Below, piece after piece: positions 1 through 11,437 of a stretch of DNA of 64,000 nucleotides. Each line of letters begins with the position of its first letter. The stretch's first letter is position 1. A program made the position numbers and the translations under genes. A model generated the notes under the pieces. It was given only the letters and a program-made list of their open reading frames with translations, did not search any database and had not been told where the DNA came from. This DNA comes from Plicaturopsis crispa FD-325 SS-3 (taxonomy: Eukaryota > Basidiomycota > Agaricomycetes > Amylocorticiales > Amylocorticiaceae), in contig KN832574.1 of assembly GCA_000827205.1 (NCBI GenBank), positions 267,840-331,839 on the forward strand, written 5' to 3'.

Positions 1-10
1 ACTCTTTCCG

Positions 11-393
11 ATGCATCCTTCGCTCGTCGTGCGCGGTGGTCGGTCGGCCTGGAAAGGTCGGTGCCGCTCGCAGTGCTTGACGTTTGTGAACCTGCTGAGC
101 TTCCTTGACGTTTACAGGGCCATTTTTCGTACAGTTTCCTAACCTCCGGCAGGCGCTCGAGGATGGTGTCGCCATTACCACCCAGGCGCGAGACTGCACC
201 ATCCTTCCCAACTACGTCGGGTTCGCCGCGCTCTATCTTTACGTGTGCTCTCGTATACTCACAGGACGATGACAGGCTGCGGTTCAATGTCCATGATGGA
301 AAGAGCTATGTGCCCGTGACAGTGTCGCAGGATATGGTGGGCCATAAATTGGGCGAGTTTGCGCATACGAAGAAACGGTTTACTTACAAGTGA
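11..393 (+). CDS. RSM19: mitochondrial small-subunit ribosomal protein uS19m
   Basis: This gene encodes an 88-residue uS19-family protein of the mitochondrial ribosome small subunit, which helps form the head of the subunit near the decoding-site tRNA. Spliced exons are 11-56, 118-220 and 276-393, all with GT-AG introns. The family signatures are clear: WKGPFF near the N-terminus, ILPNYVGLRF around the second splice junction, and [15 protein letters not shown] at the C-terminus. The length fits the mitochondrial form (about 90 residues). The ATG at 11 is the only in-frame start before the WKGPFF motif. The first 10 bases leave no room to judge its promoter. Identity is secure; the symbol follows the yeast orthologue. 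Confidence 0.93.
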
Positions 394-1951
394 GTGGCCT
401 GCAGCTCCCGTGTAAGGCAACTGATTGACGACTGTTGTGCAGAATGTCTAAAAACAAGTAATAATGGATGGCTATACATATACCGCATATATTTTCTGCC
501 TTGCATGTGCCAACAAGAGGCTGTCCTCGATGCATTTTGAGGCAGTCGTCCTCTACCTATGGGCTTGAAGCTCAACCATGTTCCGGTACGCACATCATGA
601 CGACGCTGAAGCTATCAGCCCACCGCAGCCCACCTCTACCTCGACACTTTGCGAGCTACTGAACGCTACTCCTGGCCGAAGGGCGAGGCGCTGACGCTCA
701 GGTACCTGTCTGTTGCGGAAGAAGTTACTCCCTTCAACTCAATCTCCTTGTTCCTGACATGTCCCTGTGAATTTCACCTCTATGAAGATTCCTCTTCTCT
801 CGCGAAGTCTAGCTTTCGATGCTGAACCATTTCAATTTGCAGGTTTTCATTGCACTGTTTGTCGTATGCTACCCTTGTGCCATCCACCAACGAAAATTTG
901 AGCAGCACAATGATTCTTCGGCGACCAGTCACTACTGTGCTTGGATCACGCGAGTGGCGGCGTCCGTCCGCTAATGTTCACCATCGAAGGACATGCATTG
1001 TTCAGCGGTGTGAAAAATCGCAGTGAACACGGCGCCTGTCGGCACTAAGGTGAGTCTTGGGTCTCCATTTTACGTGCACTGGAGCTGCCTTCTTCACACC
1101 AAGACAGGTCTCGCACAGTGACATTGCGTGGAAGGTCGGTTGCCACGTATGTCCGGTATACGGCGTTTTCGCGGTCAAGTGCTCGTTACAGAGCCTTCGC
1201 CTCAAGCTATGCGGCGCCAATGTGCCTTAGTCCTAAAAGCCTGTATGGTGCGTGCGCCTTGTCTGTTCATTGAATTGATTAGGTTGACGAGCTACTTTCT
1301 GGGGTAAGTGCGTGTGGCACAGTACTGATCGCCTCGAGCTCTTCACATACCCCATGTACAACGGGTTTTCTTCAGGTCCCCCGCTTCGAGACTCCCCATC
1401 GGAAACACTGTGGTACTTCCGAGGTTCATTCAAGCCGAGGTTTATCGATATCGACGGATCGATATTTTGCATGGCGCAGGCGAATGCAACTTGAGCCGCC
1501 GATTGAAACGTGTGTGTACCGATAGTGGCAGTGAAACTAGTACTCTGCTACCCTGTTTTACCTGTATGCGATGTCTCCTGGATGTCAAAGAAATTGCTCT
1601 GTCCCATGGCGAGGCTGTTACCAGCTGTTACCGTGGCGATGAGAGAGCTGATCGAGGATCCGAAGAGCGATAGTTGAGCCGGTGGCGTGCCAGACAAAGC
1701 CCACCCACATCAGACCGTTCAATCTACTCACCGTGTCTGTCCCCGCTGTGCTCGCCGTCGTCGCTGTCGGTCTCGCCGTTCGCTCCTTGGACACGACCAC
1801 GACCACGCACGAAACGACCTCGACGCCCCGCTGGTCGCTGTAATTTGTCCTCGCTGCTCTTCGCGTCCTGCGATTCTGGTTCCGTCCGACACCGCTTCTG
1901 CCATCTGCTTACTATTAGTCGTGCTTAGGGCCCAACGTTTCCGTCTACTTT
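394..1951. other. intergenic stretch and 5' leader of the PAK kinase gene
   Basis: No convincing gene was found between the uS19m stop and the kinase start. Short open frames occur on both strands but none shows family motifs or a sensible splice series. The last 250 bp are pyrimidine-rich, as is common in basidiomycete core promoters and leaders. Confidence 0.5.
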
Positions 1952-4857
1952 ATGTCTTACCAGGTCACTGCGTCGTCCTTGACTCCTTCTCGTCCTGCAC
2001 CACAAGCACCGCAGAGACGGGCTACGGACAGCCCCATGTACGCCAATAATAACGCACTCGCCTCATCGGGCTACAACACCTCTTTTACGCCTGCGTCCCC
2101 TGCGGGATCCTCATATGCCGCATCGTACACCGGCATCGGAGGCTCCCCGAATCGTACGTCGGAGGCGGCGTTCAACAGCCAGGTCGTCCGCGCGGGAACA
2201 GTCAACGTCAAGGAGGACGGGTTCGCTAGCTGGCTCTGGAGGCCGAAATGGCTCGTGCTGAAGGAGCAGACTCTCTCGATACACAAAAACGAGGTGAGTA
2301 TCTAGTCTCAAGATCACTGCGCTTATAGTGTGGCGTACTGGCTTCGAGTCCGCGCTTCAAGGAGGATGCATGTGTCGATGAACAACTGATCGTGCAGATG
2401 CATCGACATGATTGTCTCCACGCTGGTCGTATATGGGATACGCAGATACTAATCCGTTTCTCTCCAGAGCGCCCCGCAACAGAGCGTGATTTACTTGCGC
2501 GATATTGCGAATATCGAACGAATAGACCTGAAGCCGTACTGCCTTTTGCTGGAGACGAAGGACAAGCGGTATCACCTTGCACTGAAGAGCGACGAAGAGC
2601 TTTACGGATGGCAAGACGACGTCTACTCGCGTAGCCCACTTATGGGCGTCAGCAACCCCACGAATTTCGTCCACAAAGTCCATGTTGGCTTTGACCCTCA
2701 ATCTGGCGCCTTCACTGTAAGAGCCCCGTGCTCCTCATCGAGAATGATTTGATTGACAACCTTTCAACGCGTAGGGAATGCCCGACCAATGGAGCAAACT
2801 GCTCACAAAGTCAGCGATCACCCGTGAAGATTACGCCAAAGACCCTCAAGCCGTCCTGGATGTTCTCGAGTTCTACACCGACCATCAAAAGCGGGAAATG
2901 GAGGAGATGATGGCTATGTCTGGCCGCTCCGGAGGCTCCTCTAGCGGTGGCCAGTCTACTCTGTCTCCGTACTCGAGTGATTCCACGGGCGCCCCCGCCC
3001 GGTTCAACGCAGGTACCGGCCTTGCAGGCATGAGCAAAGTATCTCCCCTCGGCGGCGCCGATTCCCGTCCGAGCGGCGAGAACGGCAACATGTCATCTAC
3101 TGCTATGGCCGCTGCTCGTGCAGCAGAGCTTGTCAACTCCCAAGTACGTGCTGCATCTCGCCTACCTGCCTTGTGCTGACCCAATTCGTCTACAGTCCTT
3201 ACAGGCTACCAGACCTGCCCCTCCTCGGCCTCTCCTCACCGCTAACCGTCCTGCCCCTGCTGCTCCCCGCAGCGACCCGTCGAAACCGGCTCTGCCGGAC
3301 CATACCCCCTCTTCGGCCGATCTCCGCGCCCGAGCGAAGGCGCACGGTCCGCCCGAACAGCCCGGAAGACCCTCTGGCGAGAAGGCGCTTCCCCCGCGGA
3401 AGGACTCGCTCGCCACCGACCGAGAGCAGGAGCGCGACCGTTCCCGGGACCGGGATCGCGACCGCGAACGTGAGCGTGAAAGGGAGCGCGAACGTGATCG
3501 GGAGCGGGACAGGCAGCAGCAGCAACGGCCCAACCTGCCTCCGGCGAAATCGTCGCCCGCGACGTCGCAGCCTGCGACCCACCCCGCGCCCGGGCCCGCT
3601 GGCGCCACTGCCGGCCCGCCGCCTGTGAAGCCCCTGCAGCCGAACAAGAAAACCGCGCCCGCCGTTACGATCCAGGCGCCCCATGATAATGAGGAAAAGG
3701 GCAGCGTGGCTGCGGCCGCGGCCGCGCTGGAGAAGCCGAAGGAGAAGGAGAAGCGGATCAGCACGATGACGGAGGTGCAGATTATGGAGAAGCTGCGGAA
3801 TATCGTCAGCGACGATGACCCCAAGACGTTGTACAGCAAGATTAAGAAGGTCGGGCAGGGGTGAGTGCCTATGGAGGTTGTGTATGCCGCTTTGCTGATG
3901 GCTGCCGACAGTGCCTCGGGACATGTCTATGTTGCGAAGACGCTCGCGACTGGCAAGAAAGTCGCCATCAAGGAGATGGACCTTTCGCACCAGCCGCGGA
4001 AGGAGCTCATCGTTAACGAAATTATAGTTATGAAGGAGTCCCAGCACCCTAACATCGTCAACTTCTTGGAGTCGTATCTCGTCAAGAACAACGAGCTCTG
4101 GGTCGTCATGGAGTACATGGAGGGTGGTGCCCTGACCGATGTCATTGAAAATAACACATTAGAGGAGGATCAAATCTCCAGTATATGCTTTGAGGTGCGT
4201 AATTTGTTTTCTCTACACTTTCATAGCTTACGCCAATCGTGGCATAGACTTGCAAGGGCTTGGGACATCTGCACAGCCAGAGTATCATCCACCGAGACAT
4301 CAAGTCCGACAACGTCTTACTGGACGCGCAAGGCAGGGTGAAAATCAGTGCGTTCATTCCACCGCGCACTTGCTTTCTTCGATACTCACACCCCGATAGC
4401 CGATTTCGGTTTCTGCGCCAAGTTGACTGACCAGAAATCCAAACGCGCGACCATGGTTGGCACGCCGTACTGGATGGCGCCCGAAGTCGTGAAGCAGAAG
4501 GAATACGGCGCGAAGGTCGACATCTGGTCGCTCGGCATCATGGCCATCGAGATGATCGAGAACGAGCCCCCATATCTGGACGAAGAGCCGCTAAAGGCGC
4601 TGTACCTCATCGCGACGAACGGCACCCCCACGCTGAAGAAGCCGGAGGCGCTTAGCAAGGAGCTGAAGAACTTCCTCAGCGTGTGCTTGTGTGTCGACGT
4701 GCGGAGCCGGGCGACTGCGAATGAGCTGTTGGAGGTGCGTTTTTAATCTAGTACGGTGGGGCATGTACTGACTGTGCTACAGCACGAGTTCTTGAAGAAG
4801 GCGTGCGCATCGTCTGGGCTTGCACCCCTCCTCCGGTTCAAGAACAAGCCCTCGTAA
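1952..4857 (+). CDS. CLA4: Cla4-type p21-activated serine/threonine kinase (PH + PBD/CRIB + kinase)
   Basis: The predicted protein has 805 residues from eight exons: 1952-2293, 2468-2716, 2775-3143, 3196-3860, 3912-4194, 4248-4347, 4400-4734, 4783-4857. Domains in order: a PH domain (about 80-180), a Cdc42/Rac-binding PBD (about 180-235, beginning [14 protein letters not shown]), a long Ser/Pro/Ala-rich linker with an Arg/Asp/Glu-Arg dipeptide run (about 395-430), and a Ste20-group kinase domain (about 530-795). Visible catalytic motifs are the glycine loop [21 protein letters not shown] and the activation-loop [12 protein letters not shown] domain in front of the PBD separates Cla4 from Ste20. 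These kinases act downstream of Cdc42/Rac in polarity, septation and morphogenesis. The gene lies about 23 kb from the pheromone/receptor cluster, a linkage known from other basidiomycetes. All catalytic residues are present. Confidence 0.95.
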
Positions 4858-5455
4858 ACTCGCTCACCCGAATCCTCGCGCCAAGATGTTATTGGACTCC
4901 AGTTTGCATCCACGTTCTTTCCTGCTTCTGTTCTGTAACTATCGCATTCCTCCCTCCTTCCTTCCGGCCTCAACGTTTTGTTCGGTCCATCTATCTTGTA
5001 TCACCTCTCCAGTACCCGCTACACTTCCCTTATCTCGGTCTCTTCTTCTTTATTGATCCCCCCGTCCACCGTTCCTTGATGATGAGTGCTTGCAATTTTC
5101 CGGGAACGCGGGCTACGGGCATGTTTATAACTCGATTTGCTAAAAGCGTTTTGGATAGTCTACACATCCGAATTTAATGCAAAGCATGTGGAATTGAAGA
5201 ACGTCGACGTTGTTCACCGTGCTCGAATATTTGTGGAAAGTATCTAAGTATAACGTACTGTCCGCCGTGGGTGTAGGTAGGATGGAGTGGAAATGTAACA
5301 GTGAGGATCCGGGTGAGAGAGATACAAGATATAAGTTTTACAGCATACGCGATTTTTCTGTGTTAGCATAGTGAATGAGCGTGAAAGGCAAAGGCATGGA
5401 TCATATGAGGAGGGAGCGCTGGCGAGTGCGGATGTGGGCACCTTGGGTACGCGTG

Positions 5456-6977
5456 TCAGAATTTCCCTTGAGCGAATATCCGGTAGAGCGCGTTGGCCTC
5501 TTCGAACCGAGCGTTCCGAAGACTGAAGTGGGCCATCTCGGCGGAGTCCGCATCGGAGGTAGGGTCGACGATGGACAGCTTGATCAGCGACGTGTAGAAG
5601 CGGCACAGCTGCAAGTTGTCCGTCGTCAGGATCGACTTGAAGAGAAATGAAAGGAGAACTACACACGTTCTGCACACCCTTGGGGAACCGATCGTCGCTG
5701 ATCAGGCCCTCCATCTCCTCCCGCTCAGCGTTGTCGAGCCAGTTGATTGCTTCGTGTATAAAGCGTCCGAGTACTTCGATGCGGATGAGATCGGCAACAG
5801 TGGTCCGCCCACCTGTGGCGAAGTCGTTGACGGGGGTGGGGTCGCGGAGCATACGCCCGAGGAGATCGAACGAAGAGAGCGTCGGCGGGAGGTGCTTCAG
5901 GACCTCGAGGCAGGTGGAGAGGCCTTGAGCGTTATTCTTAAAATGCGGGGACTTCAGTATGGAGATAAATAGCGGTTGGACCAGGGCTGGATTATTTGAA
6001 ATTAGAGGTAAAAGGTCGAGAGACGTGATCATCGGAGGAGAGGTCAGCTGCGGGATCATTGGTGCCAGGGTCTGAGACCACACATCAGACACATTGTACA
6101 CGGAAGACAATAAGAGCGTGCGTACTCGTTGCTCGGAAAGGGTGAGGACTCGTTCGCGCGCAGCGAGAAGAAGCTTCATGGCCTGTGCGATGTTTTCGTT
6201 CCTTTCATCTTCCTCCGATATGGTGCTGGTGTCCGGAGTGCTATGAGAAATTGGAGACGGATGGAACTCGCCGGATGAATCGCTTGTGTCCGATGTTGAT
6301 TCGTAAGGGCTGCAGGATAAATGAGTACCAATTCGCAATTCGCACAATCCAACTTACGAAGTGATGGTCCTTTCATCGTCCAGGGTGAGATTCGCCGCCC
6401 TAAGCTTCGTTGGAAGCGGCGAGCGGGTCAAAGTGTTGGGCGAATATGGGCCAATCTAGTCATCGGTCGGTAACAATACTTAAAGCTTGAGGAGAACAAT
6501 AAGCTCACGTCGTTGCCGTCTCCCCTCAGAATCTTCCATAGCACCCAGACCAACTGTTCATTCTCGCTCACGCCGCCACTGCCACCGAAACGGATGGCAT
6601 GGTCTCTTTCTCTAACAAATGCAGCGTGGAGGACGGATCTGAACGGATTGATGGCTATCGGATGGCCTGCGTATAATGAGTACAGTATAAATGAAACAAG
6701 GATGCGCGGTGCAAACTGTGCGGGTCCGTGCGTCAGCGGCGTACAACCCTAAGCGATCGGAACGACGTACTTCTTGACTGTCCAGAAGGGGCAACAGCGC
6801 GTCGAGAGCCAGCTGAAAGCGCGAAGTCGGCGGGACAAGCTGCGAGAATGCTTGCGCTGCGGTCAAGCAGGGCAAATCATACGCCCGAGAAAAGAGATGC
6901 CCGACAGAGGCGCGCAGAGGCTCGATCGACATCGGCTGCTGCACGAAACTCTTGGGCAGGAACGAAGCGGTTTGCAT
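5456..6977 (-). CDS. CNOT11: CCR4-NOT complex subunit 11-like protein
   Basis: The model has 435 residues from exons (minus strand, 5' to 3') 6977-6771, 6715-6509, 6455-6358, 6309-5667 and 5608-5456. The N-terminal half carries LYSLYAGHPIAINPF and NEQLVWVLWKILRG. The C-terminal half (LDLLPLISNNPALVQPL, then RFYTSLIKLSIV and FEEANALYRIF) resembles the C-terminal CNOT11 (DUF2363) domain. In animals that domain recruits partners such as GGNBP2 to the CCR4-NOT mRNA deadenylase. A Ser/Thr/Asp-rich linker joins the halves. Assignment rests on remembered similarity of this helical domain and was not checked by search. It is convergent with the kinase gene, about 600 bp between stops. Confidence 0.75.
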
Positions 6978-7937
6978 GGTTAGTGCGAAGGTATAATGAG
7001 CCAGCAGAAGTTAGAATAGAGCTGGCTCTTGAAGTGCAAAACAACGGCGCTCGTCGTCGTCGTCGTCGTGGTCGTCGTGGTCAACGATTGAGCCGCAACT
7101 TTGTCCATCGCATGAGTCCAAACGCCCAACGTGCGCCACTGCCGGCTCGGAAATCGGAATCTTTACCAAGCGATCTGAAGCGACCTCGCACACTGAACGT
7201 TCGCCTACAAATCGCACTTGAAGTCATAAACGACCCTTCGTCCTGCCAAAGCGCGATGCATGCGCTATGTTCTCTGCAATAAAAACATATGTGCGTGGGC
7301 ATGTATAACAAAGCGGGTGACGATGGCTTGAGGCGACACCCGACTCCGAGGTTTATGCAGATTCTCTCGTTATTCTGATGCGATAAGTTTATGGCATTCT
7401 GTCACAATCGCACACCTTTCACGATGTCCAGAGCAACAGGTATATTGGGTATGGTATCCGATTCACTCAGCACCCATGGGCAGCCGCAGTTGTCCGCACG
7501 GTGACTTGCGCCCACCTTTTTGTCTTTGCTATTATAGGGACCGACCTGGCTGTGATGCTACTGGACCTTCGCTAGGGCGGATCTATCCTTGAAGGCCGAA
7601 CTCGACTTTGCAGTCCAAACTGGGTGCGCACACAATAAACTATGCAATCTTGTCCCGCCCGCGGGTGACTCCGGACAATGATAAATGACACTACGCGCAG
7701 TTACGGCGCTTACAATTGTCCTGCCAAAGCACACGCATCCGATGCGCGGGCCAGTAATTGTGTGCGCTTTGGTGTTCAGAACTGGATAAATAGCGGGCAT
7801 CGCAGGAGGAGTCTGCTTCACCCAACAGCTATACTTCGAAGTCGCCCTTCAGCATTCAACGCATTTTCAGACGCATCTTTTCGCTTTCAGCTCAACCAGC
7901 TCCCACTTCACGCTATCCCAAATACCCGATCGCAGAG
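6978..7937. other. intergenic region upstream of the isolated pheromone gene
   Basis: No gene was found. Positions 7046-7083 hold a short GTC/GTG trinucleotide run. A GGACAATGA site at 7673-7681 and an A/T-rich ATAAAT stretch lie in the 270 bp before the pheromone ATG. Confidence 0.45.
7673..7681 (+). promoter_or_regulatory. HMG-box-like site upstream of isolated pheromone gene
   Basis: GGACAATGA lies about 260 bp upstream of the 7938 ATG. It matches the element repeated in front of the pheromone and receptor genes of the 27.5-43.6 kb cluster. Binding by an HMG-box regulator is inferred, not shown. Confidence 0.4.
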
Positions 7938-8060
7938 ATGGATGCATTCAACACGATAGCTACGCTCATCGCACAGGCCGCCTCTGAGGAGGTACCCCCT
8001 CCGTCGGACGAGGAGCATAACTCATTTGCCACCGGCAATTCATTTTGCGTCGTTGCATAA
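7938..8060 (+). CDS. lipopeptide mating pheromone precursor (CaaX), isolated copy
   Basis: This intronless 40-codon gene begins MDAFNTIATLI and ends SFCVVA-stop, a CaaX box for farnesylation, C-terminal proteolysis and carboxymethylation. An acidic stretch (PSDEEH) lies just before the presumed mature segment HNSFATGNSFC, the usual place for N-terminal trimming in basidiomycete precursors. N-terminus, length and tail match the seven precursors at 27.5-41 kb. It is about 19 kb from the nearest of those, between housekeeping genes. It could be a translocated member of the locus, a non-mating precursor, or a second sublocus. Confidence 0.85.
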   Translation: MDAFNTIATLIAQAASEEVPPPSDEEHNSFATGNSFCVVA

Positions 8061-8910
8061 CGCGACTGCGTCGTAGCACAACGTGCATGCATAACCTGTA
8101 TGTCGTTCTGTCGCTTTGATAGCTGAATGTCTCTGACCGTGGTGATTTTGACCCCCCTAGCATTACCCTAAGCCACCCTTATTGTGCCAAACTGTATCCA
8201 TATACATCTCCATCTGTTCTGCCCATCCATACTGGATATGCACCTTCATTGCATTGCATCCACCATCCAATCACCAGCATGCATTTGGGCCCCTGTATTG
8301 CGTGCGTAGTCCGACTCTAGCTTCAAAACGAACCGGCTGACAGTACGGTTACCTTTAGCCCCGTCATCGTGTATCAGTAAAGTCGCCAGTTCGACATATC
8401 TGTATCCATAAATCTTCTGCCCACACTCAATTCGCACTTGCTGAATATCCACCTTCATTTCTCATTCTCTGCCTACATTTCACCGATACCCAGCTATCAT
8501 TATTTACCACTGGATGGACTACAGACATTATATTTGGACACTTTCATGACTTGATACCTAGTAGATTATTTAGATTAGGACTGGGGGATGGACATTGATA
8601 ATACACGATTCTCCTAAACACGGTTCTGCCATAAGTGCACGCGGATAGATCCACACCATGCGAATTAGGGAACCGCGGATAGGACGTCGATGATGCTGCA
8701 CAAACGTTTAAACAGGGGCGTCATCTGAGCCTCAGCGGATAGATGAGCGGATACTAAATCCTCGCGTTAGGGGTCTCCGCACCCATGGTACTTAAGCCTT
8801 ACGGTGGTTTCGGTGGAGCGTCCCCCGCATCCTCCTCAGACATAACCTCGCGTGCTTGTCAAGACGTGTCGACGTCAGGAAAACACCAGGGTTCATAAAG
8901 GAGCAACGAC
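8061..8910. other. intergenic stretch
   Basis: No supported gene. Short frames on both strands lack motifs or splice support. Confidence 0.5.
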
Positions 8911-9620
8911 ATGCACAGCTCACCCCGCGCCGCTGCACCGTTCGCGCCTGGCGCCACTGCCGGGTCGACGAGCACTCAGAACGAAGCTGCTCCAGAGGTG
9001 AGCCCCTCTCCATTTCAACTGCATAACGTGAATAACAACCGTATATCATCGACGGGGTACAGGGTTCAATGTGGCCCTTCTTTCTCCTCCTCCTCGTCGC
9101 GGTCACTATAATTCTGTATTTGAGGTGAGCCTGTTTCGAAATCATTACAGAATGCAGCCACTGACCCCTGTGGATAAGATATAACAGACTGGTCGACAAA
9201 CGGGGCCGTTTTGCCCGGCCAGGCCTTTTAAGGAGGCGCAGCTCCAACAAGACACCCTCCCTATCTACCGAGAGCCGGGGATACTCTCAAAGGTCCCACC
9301 GCCCGCCTACTCTGCCCACAAACACATCACCACGCCGCCACCTGTTCGCATCCTCGTACATGTATCCATTCCTGCTAAACGTGTTCCCGTCGATGATTCC
9401 CGCGTCCCTGCGCCGGGAAAGCGAAGCCAGATGGGGATCTGCATCTCAGTACGGTGGTACCTCTGCGCAATACCCTGTGGAGGATGATATGTCTGTAGCA
9501 GGGTTGCGTCCGCCCGCTGCGCGCCCGCGGGCTATGACGGTCGAGGAGAACACCATGGGGCAATACGAGCTTCGGTTGGGTAGTGGTCTGTCCACCCACC
9601 GTGGACGGAGAGTCGACTAG
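8911..9620 (+). CDS. small single-pass membrane protein, unrecognised
   Basis: The model has 193 residues from exons 8911-8997, 9063-9124 and 9188-9620, all with GT-AG introns and frame kept through each junction. A 29-residue Ala/Thr-rich N-terminus precedes a hydrophobic helix encoded by the whole 62-nt second exon (MWPFFLLLLVAVTIILYL). An Arg-rich stretch follows directly (RPGLLRRRSS), which by the positive-inside rule suggests a cytosolic C-terminus. The remainder is Ser/Arg/Pro-rich and probably disordered. I do not recognise a family. Exon structure supports a real gene, but expression is unproven. Confidence 0.6.
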
Positions 9621-9919
9621 GCGGACCTGCGTTCAGCGCATAGCAGATATATAGAGCCTCGGGATGAGACACAGTCGTTTAATTGGGACCATCTTTCTAG
9701 GACTCCGGAGGGCTGCTTCGGAACGATACTGGTTTTTGTAACGTAATCACCCGAATAGGCAGGCTGTATTTAAGCATGCAACCCACCCTATCTTTCAACC
9801 TCTTTCATTAGATTCTCAACGGTTGTAGAAGGGCTTCGCATTTTCAATGTTACCCGTAGTCATTGCTTTAAATGATCGCTTTTTGTATCTCGAGATGAAC
9901 CTTACCAGCCAGATTCCCA

Positions 9920-11437
9920 CTAGACCTTCAACGCCATCACCTGAATGTTCATATCTTTGTCGATCATGATGATATCGTTCTTGTCGAGCAATTTCCATGA
10001 GTCGACGTCGAACGCTTACCGCGATGCGTATTGTCAGAATCACCACAAACCACCATCGAAGGTGAGAGACTCACTTGTCGGCTCCGAAGCCACGATGACA
10101 TGTAGACCGTGATCGTTCGGCTCATGCTCGAGCTCTCGCGCCGAACCAACGTTGTCCGTGAACTGCTGCGGGGTCACATTGTTGTCGTTTTCCACATTGA
10201 CGAACTTGCGGTTGAGCACGACGCCGGCGCGGGTTGACACGTATAGGCTTGGCGGCTGCTCTGTCGCGTGGTTGCGGTAGCGTACTGCGACCATCTGTTC
10301 GCCATCGGCTATGCGGTACGCGTTAGCAATTATCTAGTTCTAGAATTTTGGACACGCACTAGTGCACAAGTTCAAGGAGTTTGCAGACTTCTGCAGCTCT
10401 TCGGGAGAGAGAATCTCCGCCTGGGCATCTGCGACGTCCTTGATAGCGCTGGCTAGCGCATCACGCATTTCCTCCACCGTGTATGTCTTGTTCGTATCCC
10501 CCAGGTGAGTGAAGTACAGTGCAGCGACATGCTCAGTGTCGCTGTTCCCTTTGATGAGGGCGAAATTTTCCGCGCTGATTTTGCGACTGATCGCTAAACG
10601 CTATAACACGGCAGTTAGTGCGTAGAAAGACACAGGCTCTAGCGCGGTAGGAGTCATTGACCACCAACACGTACTATCTTTCCGAAATTGGCTACCGAGC
10701 CGTTGTGCATGAAGCTGTGGCGGCCCCATATGAACGGGTGATTGTTGGTCTCCACGATCGGGGGAGCACTCGCAGCGCGGACGTGTGCCAAGATGGTGCG
10801 CGAGTCGGTGTTTCCGCAGATGTAGGTGAACGTCGGGTCAGTAAGTCTAGCATCGTGTCGAGTCAAGTCAGCGATCCTGAAGCCATCGCATCCACCCGTT
10901 CTGGGTCATGCTCACGCTGGTACAACACTCTTGTACATCGCCGGGCGTGGGCCGGATGTGAAGTCCGGCTCGTACTTGGCGCGCGTGTCCGTGTACCACG
11001 CTACGCCGAATCCATCGATGTTAAGAAGTCTGTTCCCTTGATGAATCGGATTAGCAGGGATCCGATACACTACGATGGTAGACTCCATACGAAGTGCTAC
11101 TTCTGCCTCCTCAGCCTCGACTTTGTCGCGTGGCTGCGTGGGGTCGTGATGCACGAGGCCAGGCAGATAATGGTCATGAACCCTGCCACAAGAGGGTTGT
11201 TAAAAACGCGAAAAAGCCTTTATGGCTATGCGTACTGTCTGTATCGAAAGAAAAGATAAGTCAGAATGGTATCGATCGTGAATGCGTGATGGAGTACTTG
11301 CTTTGTTATAGCATGCTTAGGATCTATCAGGACATCCTCGAGGAGGACGGGCTCGCTGAAAGCCAGTATATCAGACTTTCTGCAAGATCAGGCAAAACGA
11401 AGGCTTACTGCGAGATAAATGCAAACCAGCGACACAT
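9920..11437 (-). CDS. DUG3: class II glutamine amidotransferase, DUG3-like
   Basis: The model has 363 residues (yeast Dug3 is of similar length) from exons 11437-11409, 11355-11302, 11182-10916, 10846-10675, 10600-10360, 10308-10075 and 10014-9920. It starts MCRWFAFIS, placing a catalytic cysteine at position 2, as in Ntn-type amidotransferases. Further motifs are NIDGFGVAWY, SRTILAHVRAAS, NNHPF, FMHNGSVANF and GNSDTEHVAALY, and it ends IMIDKDMNIQVMALKV. Dug3 pairs with Dug2 to cleave glutathione in a gamma-glutamyl-transpeptidase-independent route in the cytosol. Intron 2 needs a GC donor (GCAAGT on the minus strand, first base 11301) to keep frame; no GT donor works there. Confidence 0.88.

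Noticed and set aside
3162-4047. Long antisense frames of 225 and 282 codons over the kinase linker and kinase start
   Set aside because: They are shadows of the high-GC Pro/Arg-rich coding sequence of the kinase; composition is repetitive and no motif or start context supports them.
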